Source: Sterolibacteriaceae bacterium
Lineage (GTDB): Bacteria; Pseudomonadota; Gammaproteobacteria; Burkholderiales; Rhodocyclaceae
DNA: 32,606 nt
Direction of reading: 5' to 3'
Assembly (NCBI GenBank): GCA_025360425.1
Contig: JANYCD010000031.1
Span: forward strand, 1-32,606
The translations under genes were made by a program, and so were the position numbers. The notes under the pieces are model-generated. The model saw nothing but the letters and a program-made list of their open reading frames with translations, did no database searches and had not been told where the DNA came from. Positions within the stretch are counted from its first letter, which is position 1, and the number at the start of each line of letters is the position of its first letter. This document shows positions 16,323 through 24,576 of the stretch, in pieces.

Positions 16323-17666
16323 ATGATTCGAAAGCTGCTGCGCCACGTTTTCCGGCGCAAGGACACACCCTTGCCGGGCAAGGCGGCGGTCATTCCATTG
16401 GGTCAGCACGGCATTCGTCGTGAAGACATTTCGGCGGCAGCAGGTCGCGTTTGTGAAACCTTGCAGAAGGCCGGCCACAAATGTTACGTGGTCGGCGGTG
16501 CGGTACGCGACCTGATCGCCGGTATTACGCCCAAGGATTACGACGTTGCCACGGATGCGACACCGGAGCAGGTGCGCGCCCTGTTTCGCCGTGCCCGCAT
16601 CATCGGTCGCCGATTTCAGATCGTGCATGTGATGTTCGGGCCGGAGACCATCGAGGTTTCAACTTTCCGCGCAGCGCATGACGCCGACACACTCAAGGAC
16701 GAGCATGGCCGCGTGCTGCGCGACAACGTCTGGGGCAACATCGTGGACGATGCGGCAAGACGCGACTTCACGGTGAATGCGCTCTACTACGATCCGTCCA
16801 GTCAAACAGTGATCGACTACCATCACGGCGTCGCCGATCTCAAGCAGAAAACGCTGCGCATGATCGGCGATCCGCCAGCGCGCTTTCGCGAAGACCCGGT
16901 GCGCATGCTGCGCGCCATTCGACTGTCCGCCAAGCTGGGGCTGATCCTCGACCCTGCCGTGCGGACACCGATCCGGACCATGGCCGAGCTGATCGAAAAT
17001 GTGCCGAGTGCGCGTGTTTTCGACGAAATGCTGAAGTTGCTGTTTTCCGGCCATGCTGCGGAGTGCGTCAAGCGACTGCGTGAAGAAGGCTTGCATCATG
17101 GGCTGTTGCCGCTGCTGGACGTGATCCTCGACCAACCCATGGGCGAAAAATTCGTCATGTTGGCACTGGCCAGCACCGACGCGCGCGTCCGCGCCGGCAA
17201 GCCAACATCGCCCGGTTTTTTGTTTGCAACGCTGTTGTGGCACGAGGTTCTGGCCAACTGGGAAGCGCGCAAAACCAAGGGCGAACTGGCGATTCCGGCG
17301 CTCTATGAAGCAATGGACGAGGTGCTCGACATCCAGGGTGAAAAACTTGCCATCACCCGCCGCATCGCTGGCGACATCAAGGAAATCTGGTCTTTGCAGC
17401 CGCGCTTCGACAAACTCGCCGGCAAGTCGCCTTATCGTCTGCTGGAACAACCGCGCTTTCGTGCCGGCTATGATTTTGTGTTGCTGCGCGCCGCCAGCGG
17501 CGAGGTGCCGGAAACACTGGCCGAGTGGTGGACGGAATTTCAGGATGCCGACAGCGAACGACGCGCTGCAATGCTGGTACCTGAATCCGGCCCAAAAAAA
17601 CGGCGGCGCACGCGCAGCCGCAAGACGTCAGAAGCACCCACCGAACCCGGCACTGGAACCACATAA
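16323..17666 (+). CDS. pcnB: Poly(A) polymerase I
   Basis: PcnB adds 3' poly(A) tails that promote RNA decay. The 447 residues carry the class-II nucleotidyltransferase core: CYVVGGAVRDLIAGITPKDYDVAT (split by residues 54-77) with catalytic D72 and D74. The RRF and RDFTVNALYYDP segments and the head domain EDPVRMLRAIRLSAKLG follow. The C-terminal tail (about 425-440) is Lys/Arg-rich (KKRRRTRSRK), typical of PcnB and absent from CCA-adding enzymes, which decides the assignment. folK begins at the very next base after the stop codon. Confidence 0.95.
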   Translation: MIRKLLRHVFRRKDTPLPGKAAVIPLGQHGIRREDISAAAGRVCETLQKAGHKCYVVGGAVRDLIAGITPKDYDVATDATPEQVRALFRRARIIGRRFQIVHVMFGPETIEVSTFRAAHDADTLKDEHGRVLRDNVWGNIVDDAARRDFTVNALYYDPSSQTVIDYHHGVADLKQKTLRMIGDPPARFREDPVRMLRAIRLSAKLGLILDPAVRTPIRTMAELIENVPSARVFDEMLKLLFSGHAAECVKRLREEGLHHGLLPLLDVILDQPMGEKFVMLALASTDARVRAGKPTSPGFLFATLLWHEVLANWEARKTKGELAIPALYEAMDEVLDIQGEKLAITRRIAGDIKEIWSLQPRFDKLAGKSPYRLLEQPRFRAGYDFVLLRAASGEVPETLAEWWTEFQDADSERRAAMLVPESGPKKRRRTRSRKTSEAPTEPGTGTT

Positions 17667-18146
17667 GTGACTATCGCCTATGTTGGGCTGGGAGCCAATC
17701 TCGGCGACCCGGCCAACACGCTGAATGCAGCCATCGCAATGCTGAAATCGCTCACCAATACCCGGCTCACAGCAAGTTCCAGTCTCTATCGCACCGCGCC
17801 GGTGGAACTGCACAACCAGCCGGACTTCATCAATGCCGTTGTCGCACTTGATACACAACTCACCCCACTCGCTTTGCTGGAACAACTGTTCGCCGTCGAA
17901 GCGAAATTCGGACGCATACGCACTGTGAAGAACGCACCCCGTACGCTCGATCTTGATCTGCTGTTGCACGGCGATGCACTATGCAACGATCCGCAATTGA
18001 CCTTGCCGCATCCACGCATGTACCTGCGCGCCTTCGTGCTTGCGCCGTTGGCGGAGATTGCGCCGGGCATTTCCATTCCTGGTTATGGCGCAATTGGCGG
18101 CGTGCTTGCCACGTGCGCCAACCAGAAGATTGAGCGACTTCCATGA
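17667..18146 (+). CDS. folK: 2-amino-4-hydroxy-6-hydroxymethyldihydropteridine pyrophosphokinase
   Basis: FolK transfers pyrophosphate from ATP to hydroxymethyl-dihydropterin, just before dihydropteroate synthase in folate synthesis. The 159 residues match the family: VGLGANLGDP at the N-terminus, SSLYRTAPVE, and the HPPK signature in APRTLDLDLLLHG, followed by LPHPRMYLRAFVLAPL. The GTG start at 17667 abuts the pcnB stop codon, so translation is coupled. A hairpin with a T-run lies ~140 bp after the stop. Confidence 0.95.
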   Translation: MTIAYVGLGANLGDPANTLNAAIAMLKSLTNTRLTASSSLYRTAPVELHNQPDFINAVVALDTQLTPLALLEQLFAVEAKFGRIRTVKNAPRTLDLDLLLHGDALCNDPQLTLPHPRMYLRAFVLAPLAEIAPGISIPGYGAIGGVLATCANQKIERLP

Positions 18147-18281
18147 GCGGATTTTTTCCGGCATATTACGAGCCCGCCCAATGGGCAATAATTGGACTCA
18201 TCCCCGACCCCTGCCCTCGATGGCGACACCTTTAGGCCCGAAGAGGTCCGAACGGGTGCAAAGGCCGGGGCGACTAATTGG

Positions 18282-18309
18282 CGCCCGCGTTGCGGGCGAA
18301 AGATTTTTT
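18282..18309 (+). terminator. Rho-independent terminator or leader attenuator between folK and panB
   Basis: CGCCCGC (18282-18288) and GCGGGCG (18292-18298) form a 7-bp GC stem with loop GTT, followed by GAAAG-like bases and six T at 18304-18309. The five bases between stem and T-run make it imperfect. It lies 39 bp before the panB start, so it either ends the pcnB-folK transcript or acts in the panB leader. The rest of the 201-bp folK-panB gap shows no gene. Confidence 0.5.
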
Positions 18310-18347
18310 CAAAGGCACTCTGCCTTCGTGCACTGCGGAGCAACGTC

Positions 18348-19163
18348 ATGACCTACCTCGCCAGCAACAAGCCAATCACCCTGCCGGAACTTGCCCGCAT
18401 GAAGCGGGAGTCGGAAAAGATCGCCATGCTGACCGGCTACGACGCCAGCTTCGCCGCCCTTGAAGATCGCTGCGGCGTAGACCTGATTCTGGTCGGGGAC
18501 TCGCTGGGCAATGTGCTTCAAGGCAAAACTTCTACCCTGCCCGTCACCATGGAGCAGATGGTCTACCACACCGAATGTGTCGGTCACATCGTCCACCGCG
18601 CCATGGTGGTAACCGACATGCCTTTCGGCAGCTACCAGCAATCGCGCGAGCAGGCCATGGCCAATGCTGTTCGCCTGCTGGCCGCCGGTGCCGAAATGGT
18701 CAAACTGGAAGGCGGCGAAGTCATGGCAGAGACAGTGCATTTCCTGGTCGAGCGTGGCGTGCCGGTCTGTGCCCACATCGGCCTCACACCACAGTCGGTG
18801 CATGCGCAGGGCGGCTACCGGGTGCAGGGACGGGACGAAGCTGCGGCAGGCAAATTGAAAACGGACGCCCACGCACTGGAACAAGCTGGCGCGGCCCTGA
18901 TGGTGATCGAGATGGTTCCAGCGGAACTGGCCGCCGATATCAGCCGGTCGCTGTCGGTCTGTGCCACCATCGGCATCGGCGCCGGCAAAAACTGCGATGG
19001 GCAAGTGCTGGTACTGCATGACATGCTTGGCATCTACCCCGGCAAAAAGGGACGGTTCGTCAAGGACTTCATGGTTGAAGCAAAGAGCATCGAAGGTGCG
19101 GTAAAAGCCTACGTCGCCGCCGTCAAGGACGGTAGTTTCCCTGGTCCCGAGCACAGCTACTAA
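18348..19163 (+). CDS. panB: 3-methyl-2-oxobutanoate hydroxymethyltransferase
   Basis: PanB adds a hydroxymethyl group from methylene-tetrahydrofolate to ketoisovalerate, the first step to pantothenate. The 271 residues show [48 protein letters not shown] and [16 protein letters not shown], all typical. The ATG at 18348 is chosen for its GGAG seven bases upstream and the start of homology; longer in-frame readings run into the terminator-like region. panC follows two bases after the stop. PanB uses a folate cofactor, so its nearness to folK is functionally sensible. Confidence 0.97.
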   Translation: MTYLASNKPITLPELARMKRESEKIAMLTGYDASFAALEDRCGVDLILVGDSLGNVLQGKTSTLPVTMEQMVYHTECVGHIVHRAMVVTDMPFGSYQQSREQAMANAVRLLAAGAEMVKLEGGEVMAETVHFLVERGVPVCAHIGLTPQSVHAQGGYRVQGRDEAAAGKLKTDAHALEQAGAALMVIEMVPAELAADISRSLSVCATIGIGAGKNCDGQVLVLHDMLGIYPGKKGRFVKDFMVEAKSIEGAVKAYVAAVKDGSFPGPEHSY

Positions 19164-19165
19164 GC

Positions 19166-19993
19166 ATGCAGATTCACGAAAAAATTGCTGGCCTGCGCGC
19201 CGCGCTGAAAACTGCCCGACGCGTTGCCCTGGTTCCCACCATGGGCAATTTGCATGAAGGTCATATTGCACTGATGACGCAAGCCCGCGTCCATGGCGAT
19301 AGCGTGGTCGCTTCCATTTTCGTCAACCGATTGCAGTTCCGTCCCGGCGAGGATTTCGAAAAATATCCGCGTACTTTTGCTGCCGACTGCGAAAAACTGT
19401 CCACGGCCGGCGTGGACCATCTTTTTGCACCGACCGAAGCGGAAATGTACCCACAGCCGCAAAGCTATTACATCGATCCGTCACCCGAACAGGCGAACAT
19501 TCTCGATGGCGAATTCCGCCCCGGTCATTTTCGCGGCATGGCAACGGTGGTGATGAAGTTGTTCCAGATCGTGCAACCACAGACCGCGCTATTCGGCAAG
19601 AAGGACTACCAACAACTCATGGTGATCCGCAACCTGGTGCAGGAGTTGAATCTGCCGATTGAAATCGTACCCGGCGATACCGTCCGGGCCGCCGACGGAT
19701 TGGCACTTTCATCCCGTAACGGCTATCTTTCCGCAGTCGAAAAAGCCGAGGCGCCGCGCCTCTATCGGCTGCTGGAGCGTATTGCAGCAGCCTTGCGCGG
19801 CGGAAGCCGTGATTTTGCCGGCCTTGAGCAGGCCACAATCGCCGAATTGCAGTCCCATGGCTGGATTCCGGACTATATTGCGGTGCGTAACAGAACTGAC
19901 TTACAATTGCCGGCCTTTCACGATTCCGGGTTGGTGGTGCTGGCAGCGGCGCAGTTGGGAAGCACGCGCCTCATCGACAATCTGGAAGTTTAG
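19166..19993 (+). CDS. panC: Pantothenate synthetase (pantoate--beta-alanine ligase)
   Basis: PanC joins pantoate and beta-alanine with ATP to form pantothenate. The 275 residues carry [11 protein letters not shown] (ATP-binding HxGH), [23 protein letters not shown] and [11 protein letters not shown], the conserved adenylation motifs. The Arg in FVNRLQF, where many bacteria have Pro, is as I recall the betaproteobacterial form. The gene begins two bases after panB and is clearly in the same operon. Confidence 0.96.
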   Translation: MQIHEKIAGLRAALKTARRVALVPTMGNLHEGHIALMTQARVHGDSVVASIFVNRLQFRPGEDFEKYPRTFAADCEKLSTAGVDHLFAPTEAEMYPQPQSYYIDPSPEQANILDGEFRPGHFRGMATVVMKLFQIVQPQTALFGKKDYQQLMVIRNLVQELNLPIEIVPGDTVRAADGLALSSRNGYLSAVEKAEAPRLYRLLERIAAALRGGSRDFAGLEQATIAELQSHGWIPDYIAVRNRTDLQLPAFHDSGLVVLAAAQLGSTRLIDNLEV

Positions 19994-20040
19994 GACACCG
20001 CGATGCGCCCAGGCCGGCGGTGGCCAGTAAAGGCATTTGG

Positions 20041-20062
20041 GGGAACCCCGGTTCCCATTTTT
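20041..20062 (+). terminator. Terminator-like hairpin between panC and panD
   Basis: GGGAACC (20041-20047) and GGTTCCC (20050-20056) pair perfectly around a two-base loop, followed by A and five T (20058-20062). It sits inside the 107-bp panC-panD gap, 38 bp before the panD start codon. It may lower panD expression relative to panBC. The CC loop is short for a stable hairpin, so the outer pairs may open. Confidence 0.5.
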
Positions 20063-20100
20063 CGAACTCGACGCCTTTGCCTGAGAAGGAGCGAACGATC

Positions 20101-20484
20101 ATGCAACGTACCATGCTGAAATCCAAGCTGCACCGCGTAACGGTGACACAGTCGGAACTGCATTACGAAGGTTCCTGCGCCATCGATGAAAACCTGCTTG
20201 ATGCCGCCGACATCAAGGAATACCAGCAGATCGACATTTACAACGTCAACAACGGCGAACGTTTCACCACCTACGCCATCCGTGCCGAGCGCGGCACCGG
20301 CACCATCTCGGTGAATGGCGCCGCCGCCCGTCTTGCTGCCCCCGGCGACCTGTTGATCATCGCAACTTACGCCAGCTACAACGAGATCGAGTTGCAGAAA
20401 TTCGAACCTGACCTTGTGTACGTCGATGCCCGTAATCGCATCGTGAGCCAGAAGCACTGTATCCCGGCTCAGGCCGTTGCCTGA
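20101..20484 (+). CDS. panD: Aspartate 1-decarboxylase (precursor)
   Basis: PanD makes beta-alanine from aspartate, the second substrate of PanC. The 127-residue proenzyme cleaves itself between Gly24 and Ser25 to form the pyruvoyl cofactor. The site HYEGSCAID is present exactly at those numbers when the ATG at 20101 is used, which fixes the start. AAGGAG precedes it by about ten bases. [14 protein letters not shown] and the NGERFxTYAI segment are typical. It completes the pantothenate set with panB and panC, though a hairpin separates it from panC. Confidence 0.96.
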   Translation: MQRTMLKSKLHRVTVTQSELHYEGSCAIDENLLDAADIKEYQQIDIYNVNNGERFTTYAIRAERGTGTISVNGAAARLAAPGDLLIIATYASYNEIELQKFEPDLVYVDARNRIVSQKHCIPAQAVA

Positions 20485-20509
20485 GCCGCAAGTACTCTCT
20501 TCAACGCCA

Positions 20510-20547
20510 GAAACTACAAGGCCCGCAAATGCGGGCCTTGTAGTTTC
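20510..20547. terminator. Bidirectional terminator between panD and the flavoprotein gene
   Basis: A perfect 17-bp stem is formed by 20510-20526 and 20531-20547 with loop AAAT. The GC core GGCCCGC/GCGGGCC is flanked by A/T-rich arms that give a T-rich 3' side in both directions. It lies between two convergent genes. Confidence 0.8.
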
Positions 20548-20565
20548 CAGAAACCGACACGGCAA

Positions 20566-21831
20566 TCAACCGGCTTCCGCCGCTTCCAGCTTCGGCAGCG
20601 CAATCTGATGATCCTTGCTGAACTGATAGTCGTGGAAGACATGCGCCGCGCTCAGCAGTTGATAGCTGCCATCGGCGAGACGCAACGTGGTGTCCTTGAG
20701 CCGGTAAGTCATTTGGCCACAGGTCCAGCAATCAAAGTTACGCATTTGCGTGCATAGACAGGTCTTGTCCAAGACCGAGATTTTTTTCACCCCCGGGTTC
20801 TTTTCCACCTCGTTGTTATAGGCCGTGATGTAGGCGCAATTGCCTTTGCCATCGAGCAGGTAGCCATACGCCTCGCAGTTGGGCCGAATGCCGTCGCCGA
20901 TGGCCGGGCTGTTCTTCAACATGCGCATCGGGTAGCCGGTCGGTGAGATGGTATTGACCTCGATGTCATCTTCGATTGCCTTGAGGTACTCCTGCTTGAC
21001 ATTGGCTGGCAGCCCGCATTCACGTGAAGCTGTGAACCGGGTCGCCACTTGTACCGCTGCGGCTCCACGTTCGAGAAACGAGACCGCATCGCTGCCGGTA
21101 AAGACACCACCGGCCGCGATCACCGGAATGTCCAGTTGCTCGGTCTTCAGGTATTGCAGAACCTCATCCACAATCGTGCGCAGATCGTATTGGGCCCAGT
21201 CCATGCCGAAGCCCAGGTGCCCACCGGCCAGCGGCCCCTCAACGATCACGTAATCCGGCAGGCGGTTGAGCCGCGCGTTCTTGCGCAGGAACAACTGCAA
21301 CGCCCGCACTGAAGAGACGATGATGCCCAGCTTGACATCGCGGAAGCGGGGATGATCTTCGATCAGCGCAAAAGAGCCGAGGTGCAGACCCGCGCTCAGG
21401 GTGACGCCGTCAATGCCCGCATCAAGCCCGGCGGACAGCCGCACGCGCAAAGTTTCACGCGGCGAATTCATGGTCAGCTTTTCCATGCAATTGATGAAGA
21501 TCATGCCATCGCCACGCTTGGCGGCCATGGCCCGACCGACATGGTTGTGCGTCGCTTCTGTCAGTTCACCAAGATCGAATTGGACGGTGGACTTGTCGGT
21601 GTTGGCAACGTTGTATTTGTAGAGTTTGGTTTTTCCCCTGACGAAATGGGTATTGAAACGACGATCGGATACCGTCTGCACCATCGCGTCGGAAATATGG
21701 CCGATGCCACCCAGTCGCGCAGCCTCAAGCGCCAGTTCGGCCGTCGATATATCCACCCCCATGCCACCCACCAGGATCGGCACCAGTTCGCGTTTGCCGA
21801 AGCGCAGACGGAAGTCATCAACACACTGCAT
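20566..21831 (-). CDS. Nitronate monooxygenase-like FMN flavoprotein with C-terminal Cys cluster
   Basis: This 421-residue TIM-barrel protein belongs to the nitronate monooxygenase/2-nitropropane dioxygenase superfamily. It shows the N-terminal GGMGVDIST, the GPLAGGHLG glycine motif, and the FMN phosphate-binding IAAGGVFTGSDA followed by GAAAVQVATRF. Members oxidise nitronates or act as enoyl reductases, so the substrate is open. The C-terminus is unusual: C358-x-C360-x7-C368-x2-C371, suggesting a metal or iron-sulfur site, with two more Cys at about 317-335. AGAAGGA precedes the ATG on the minus strand. The gene is monocistronic, with a strong terminator at its end. Confidence 0.82.
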   Translation of the reverse strand: MQCVDDFRLRFGKRELVPILVGGMGVDISTAELALEAARLGGIGHISDAMVQTVSDRRFNTHFVRGKTKLYKYNVANTDKSTVQFDLGELTEATHNHVGRAMAAKRGDGMIFINCMEKLTMNSPRETLRVRLSAGLDAGIDGVTLSAGLHLGSFALIEDHPRFRDVKLGIIVSSVRALQLFLRKNARLNRLPDYVIVEGPLAGGHLGFGMDWAQYDLRTIVDEVLQYLKTEQLDIPVIAAGGVFTGSDAVSFLERGAAAVQVATRFTASRECGLPANVKQEYLKAIEDDIEVNTISPTGYPMRMLKNSPAIGDGIRPNCEAYGYLLDGKGNCAYITAYNNEVEKNPGVKKISVLDKTCLCTQMRNFDCWTCGQMTYRLKDTTLRLADGSYQLLSAAHVFHDYQFSKDHQIALPKLEAAEAG

Positions 21832-22023
21832 CGTTATCCTTCTGTTTTTTCTGGTTCGCCGCCAATCGCCACCTCCTTATACTTGCTGCGATACCAATGA
21901 GAGGTGCGCAGTCTTTGAATTTTATATCTCCCAGTGACGCTACGCCGGACTTTACAGACGAATGAAGAAAATTCAGGGAAAAGTCCTTTCTGTGCACCAA
22001 CAACCGCTCGAAACAAAACAAAC

Positions 22024-22035
22024 CGTGAATTCACG
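22024..22035. promoter_or_regulatory. 12-bp perfect palindrome upstream of the stress protein gene
   Basis: CGTGAATTCACG is self-complementary. It lies 79 bp before the universal stress protein start codon in a 282-bp intergenic region (21832-22113) that otherwise shows no gene. It is a candidate operator for either divergent gene; which regulator would bind is unknown. Confidence 0.25.
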
Positions 22036-22113
22036 CATTTATTTTTCCCGGTAGCGCCCGCAAACACTTATCACTAGAATGGTCTTGCAGGCTAACACCA
22101 TCCGGGAGGCCAA

Positions 22114-22557
22114 ATGTTCAAACATATTCTCGTACCCACCGACGGTTCGGAAATGTCGATCAATACTGTCAAACGCGCCATCACCTTTGCGGGAGAAATA
22201 AACGCCCGGCTAACTTTCTATTTTGCAAAACCCGACTATCCCGTCGCCCTCTACGGTGAAGGCGCCCTGCTGGACCCTACAACCCCGGAACGGTTCGCCG
22301 AAATGGCAGACCACCAAGCCGATCAGATACTTTCTGCCGCGAAGACCCTGGCCGACGCCGCTGGCGTGAGTTGCGCCGTGATGAGTGCGGTCAACAATGT
22401 TCCGTACAGAGGGATCATCGAAGCCGCAGCAGGATCAGCATGTGACCTGATCTTTATGGCCTCCCACGGCCGACGCGGCCTCAGCAGCCTGCTACTGGGT
22501 TCGGAAACCAATCGGGTGCTGACCCACACCACGGTTCCGGTGCTGGTGTATCGCTGA
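22114..22557 (+). CDS. Universal stress protein (UspA family)
   Basis: This 147-residue single-domain Usp begins MFKHILVPTDGSE, with the conserved Asp10 of the nucleotide pocket. It ends with MASHGRRGLSSLLLGSETNRVL...PVLVYR. The ATP-binding signature G-2x-G-9x-G-S is present except that its first Gly is Ala, so ATP binding is plausible. Usp proteins help survive starvation, oxygen and other stresses. GGGAGG lies a few bases before the ATG. It is monocistronic and convergent with tRNA-Thr. Confidence 0.93.
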   Translation: MFKHILVPTDGSEMSINTVKRAITFAGEINARLTFYFAKPDYPVALYGEGALLDPTTPERFAEMADHQADQILSAAKTLADAAGVSCAVMSAVNNVPYRGIIEAAAGSACDLIFMASHGRRGLSSLLLGSETNRVLTHTTVPVLVYR

Positions 22558-22592
22558 ACAGCGGGGCCAATATCAAACTGGGAGGAAGGTTT

Positions 22593-22668
<76 letters not shown>

Positions 22669-22768
22669 ATATGGAAAAACACAGCGATTATATCGCTAAC
22701 GCATGCAGCCTGAACGACACTTGCACCATGGATTCAATTGCTGGCCTAGCCCCACAGATTCAACGGCT

Positions 22769-22782
22769 GGCAGCGGTAGTGC
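22769..22782 (+). promoter_or_regulatory. Possible sigma-54 promoter of the pilin operon
   Basis: TGGCAG-CGGTA-GTGC keeps the invariant -24 GG (22769-22770) and -12 GC (22781-22782) with the required ten bases between, but departs from the TGGCAC/TTGC consensus at two positions. It would give a leader of about 128 bases before pilE. Many type IV pilin genes use sigma-54; this match alone is weak. The rest of 22669-22921 shows nothing clear. Confidence 0.2.
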
Positions 22783-22921
22783 CATTGCGACTCGTCGGCA
22801 CAACCGGACCGCCCATTGATCACACCGACCGCTCATCTGCCTGTCGCTTCCGTCCGTCTGAAACGAGTTCCACTTGCGTTAAATATCAATTATTTTCGAT
22901 TCATAAAGAGAAAGGAAAGCC

Positions 22922-23422
22922 ATGTTCCGCCTTCATCAGTTACCTGCTTCACATGTACCGGCGCCCACCCTCAAGATGAGGGCCAAAGGCTTTACCCTGA
23001 TCGAAGTCCTGACCACCATCGCGATCATCGGGATATTGACAGCCATCGCACTACCGAACTATCGGGAATATGTCCGCCGCAGCACGCTGGTCGAAGCGGA
23101 AACGACACTTTCGGATCTACGCGTCAGGACGGAGCAGTATTATCTCGACAATCGCAACTACGGGACGGGCGGCAATTGCGGCGTCACGCCGCAACCGGGC
23201 AAGTACTTTAACTACAACTGCTGCCTGGGAACCCTGGATACGAATGGCGCCTGCACTGTCACCGCCGGGCAGGACTATGCCTTCACTGCTACCGGCGCTC
23301 TCGGCGCGGCCGGGGGGCATGTCTATACGATCAACCAGGCCAACACAAAGGTCACCCTGACTTTTCAGGGCACCCACCAGACCGGAAAGAATTGCTGGTT
23401 GATCACCGGATCAGAATGCTGA
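22922..23422 (+). CDS. pilE: Type IV pilus minor pilin, PilE-like
   Basis: This is a prepilin with the type III leader site [26 protein letters not shown]. PilD would cleave after Gly and methylate Phe1; Glu5 is present for pilus packing. The body has [24 protein letters not shown], typical of PilE minor pilins, and Cys pairs in the C-terminal half (NCG, CC, NCW, SEC). The ATG at 22922 has AAAGGAAAG just before it, which gives a 23-residue leader. The ATG at 22976 would give the more usual 5-residue leader MRAKG but lacks a ribosome-binding site. It is the first gene of a six-gene operon and overlaps fimT by seven bases. Confidence 0.87.
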   Translation: MFRLHQLPASHVPAPTLKMRAKGFTLIEVLTTIAIIGILTAIALPNYREYVRRSTLVEAETTLSDLRVRTEQYYLDNRNYGTGGNCGVTPQPGKYFNYNCCLGTLDTNGACTVTAGQDYAFTATGALGAAGGHVYTINQANTKVTLTFQGTHQTGKNCWLITGSEC

Positions 23423-24084
23423 TACTTTCCAACTCCTCGCAGCGCGGCTTCAACCTGGTCGAACTGACCATTGGCATCGCCATCGTGGCGATATTGTTCG
23501 CCTTGGCGCTGCCCAGTTATAGTCAATGGTCGACCAACGCCAAGATCCGGAACTGGGCCGAGTCGATCCAGAACGGACTGCAACTTACGCGCGTTGAGGC
23601 GCTCAAGCGCAATGTCACACCGCCCAGTAGCACGGTTCGCTTCCAGCTCGTGGATTCCCTCACCAGCACGTGTGTGACATCAACCAGCGGCACCAACTGG
23701 GTCATCAGCCTGGACGACATCACCGGGCAGTGCGACAAGATGCCGGTGAGCGGACTTGTCACAACGCCGCCCCAAGTGATCCAGAACGCCGCCGCCGAGA
23801 ACGGCGCCACCGCTCTGGTCGTCGTCGCATCGGAACCTGTCGCCTGTTTCAATGGTGTGGGGCAAGTAGATAGAAGAACCGGGGGCTGCTCCGTCAACCC
23901 GGTCGTCACATTCGATATCAGTATCGCAAACCCGAGCAGTGAGAGCGGAAAAACCTGTGCCAAATTAGGTGGCAAAGCACGTTGTCTTCAGGTTTGCGCC
24001 GGCAACGGATCCATCAAGATGTGCGATCCGGCGGTCACTGATCCTACCGACCCCCGTATTTGTGCCCCTGCAGGGAGTTGCTGA
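23416..24084 (+). CDS. fimT: Type IV pilus minor pilin, FimT/GspH family
   Basis: This 222-residue prepilin has the leader [11 protein letters not shown] and cleavage site [25 protein letters not shown], with Glu5 present. GspH/FimT pseudopilins begin the tip complex. The C-terminal domain holds several cysteines in the last 45 residues. The ATG at 23416, inside the pilE end, is chosen because it gives a normal 11-residue leader. pilV follows with one base between. Confidence 0.87.
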   Translation: MLILSNSSQRGFNLVELTIGIAIVAILFALALPSYSQWSTNAKIRNWAESIQNGLQLTRVEALKRNVTPPSSTVRFQLVDSLTSTCVTSTSGTNWVISLDDITGQCDKMPVSGLVTTPPQVIQNAAAENGATALVVVASEPVACFNGVGQVDRRTGGCSVNPVVTFDISIANPSSESGKTCAKLGGKARCLQVCAGNGSIKMCDPAVTDPTDPRICAPAGSC

Positions 24085-24085
24085 C

Positions 24086-24571
24086 ATGAAGACATCCTCA
24101 CGTCCCCGCGCCGCGATTCAGACGCAAAAAAACCAGGGCGGCATGTTGCTGATCGAGGCCCTGTTCGCCATCCTGGTATTTTCGCTGGGCGTACTTGCAT
24201 TGATTGGATTCCAGGCGTCCGCGATTCGCGCCAGCAGCGAATCACGCAGCCGCTCTGACGCCACCCTGGTCGCCAACCGGATATTGAGCGACATCTGGAC
24301 CGGGGTCCCCTCCAGCACGCTCACCGCACCGCCCACCCCGATTACCGCAGCCACGCTCAACACTTTTGTCGCCAACAATCTCGTCGCCTGGCAAAACGCC
24401 GCGAAAAATTTGTTGCCTCAAAGCGCAGTGGCAAATCCTGTGGTTGTGAGCATCAGTAACGGCGTCAGCGACGGCACCAACACCACGCAGATCGTGGACG
24501 TAATGATCAAATGGCAGGCGCCGGGTGACCCATCGCAGCACCACCTGTCTGTTTCCACCCAAATCAACTAA
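24086..24571 (+). CDS. pilV: Type IV pilus minor pilin PilV
   Basis: This 161-residue prepilin has leader MKTSSRPRAAIQTQKNQGG and the PilV-type N-terminal helix G|MLLIEALFAILVFSLGVLAL, with Met1 and Glu5. PilV is part of the minor-pilin tip complex with PilW, PilX and FimT. GGGAG lies ten bases before the ATG at 24086, which fixes the start. The C-terminal half has no cysteine and ends in STQIN. Confidence 0.9.
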   Translation: MKTSSRPRAAIQTQKNQGGMLLIEALFAILVFSLGVLALIGFQASAIRASSESRSRSDATLVANRILSDIWTGVPSSTLTAPPTPITAATLNTFVANNLVAWQNAAKNLLPQSAVANPVVVSISNGVSDGTNTTQIVDVMIKWQAPGDPSQHHLSVSTQIN

Positions 24572-24576
24572 ATCCC

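Noticed and set aside
18192..18347. N-terminal extension of PanB by 52 residues
   Set aside because: It covers a GC hairpin with T-run, and PanB homology with a good GGAG site begins at 18348.
22671..22979. Small frame after tRNA-Thr that overlaps the pilin start
   Set aside because: There is no ribosome-binding site and no family resemblance. It runs through the presumed promoter and ribosome-binding region of pilE.
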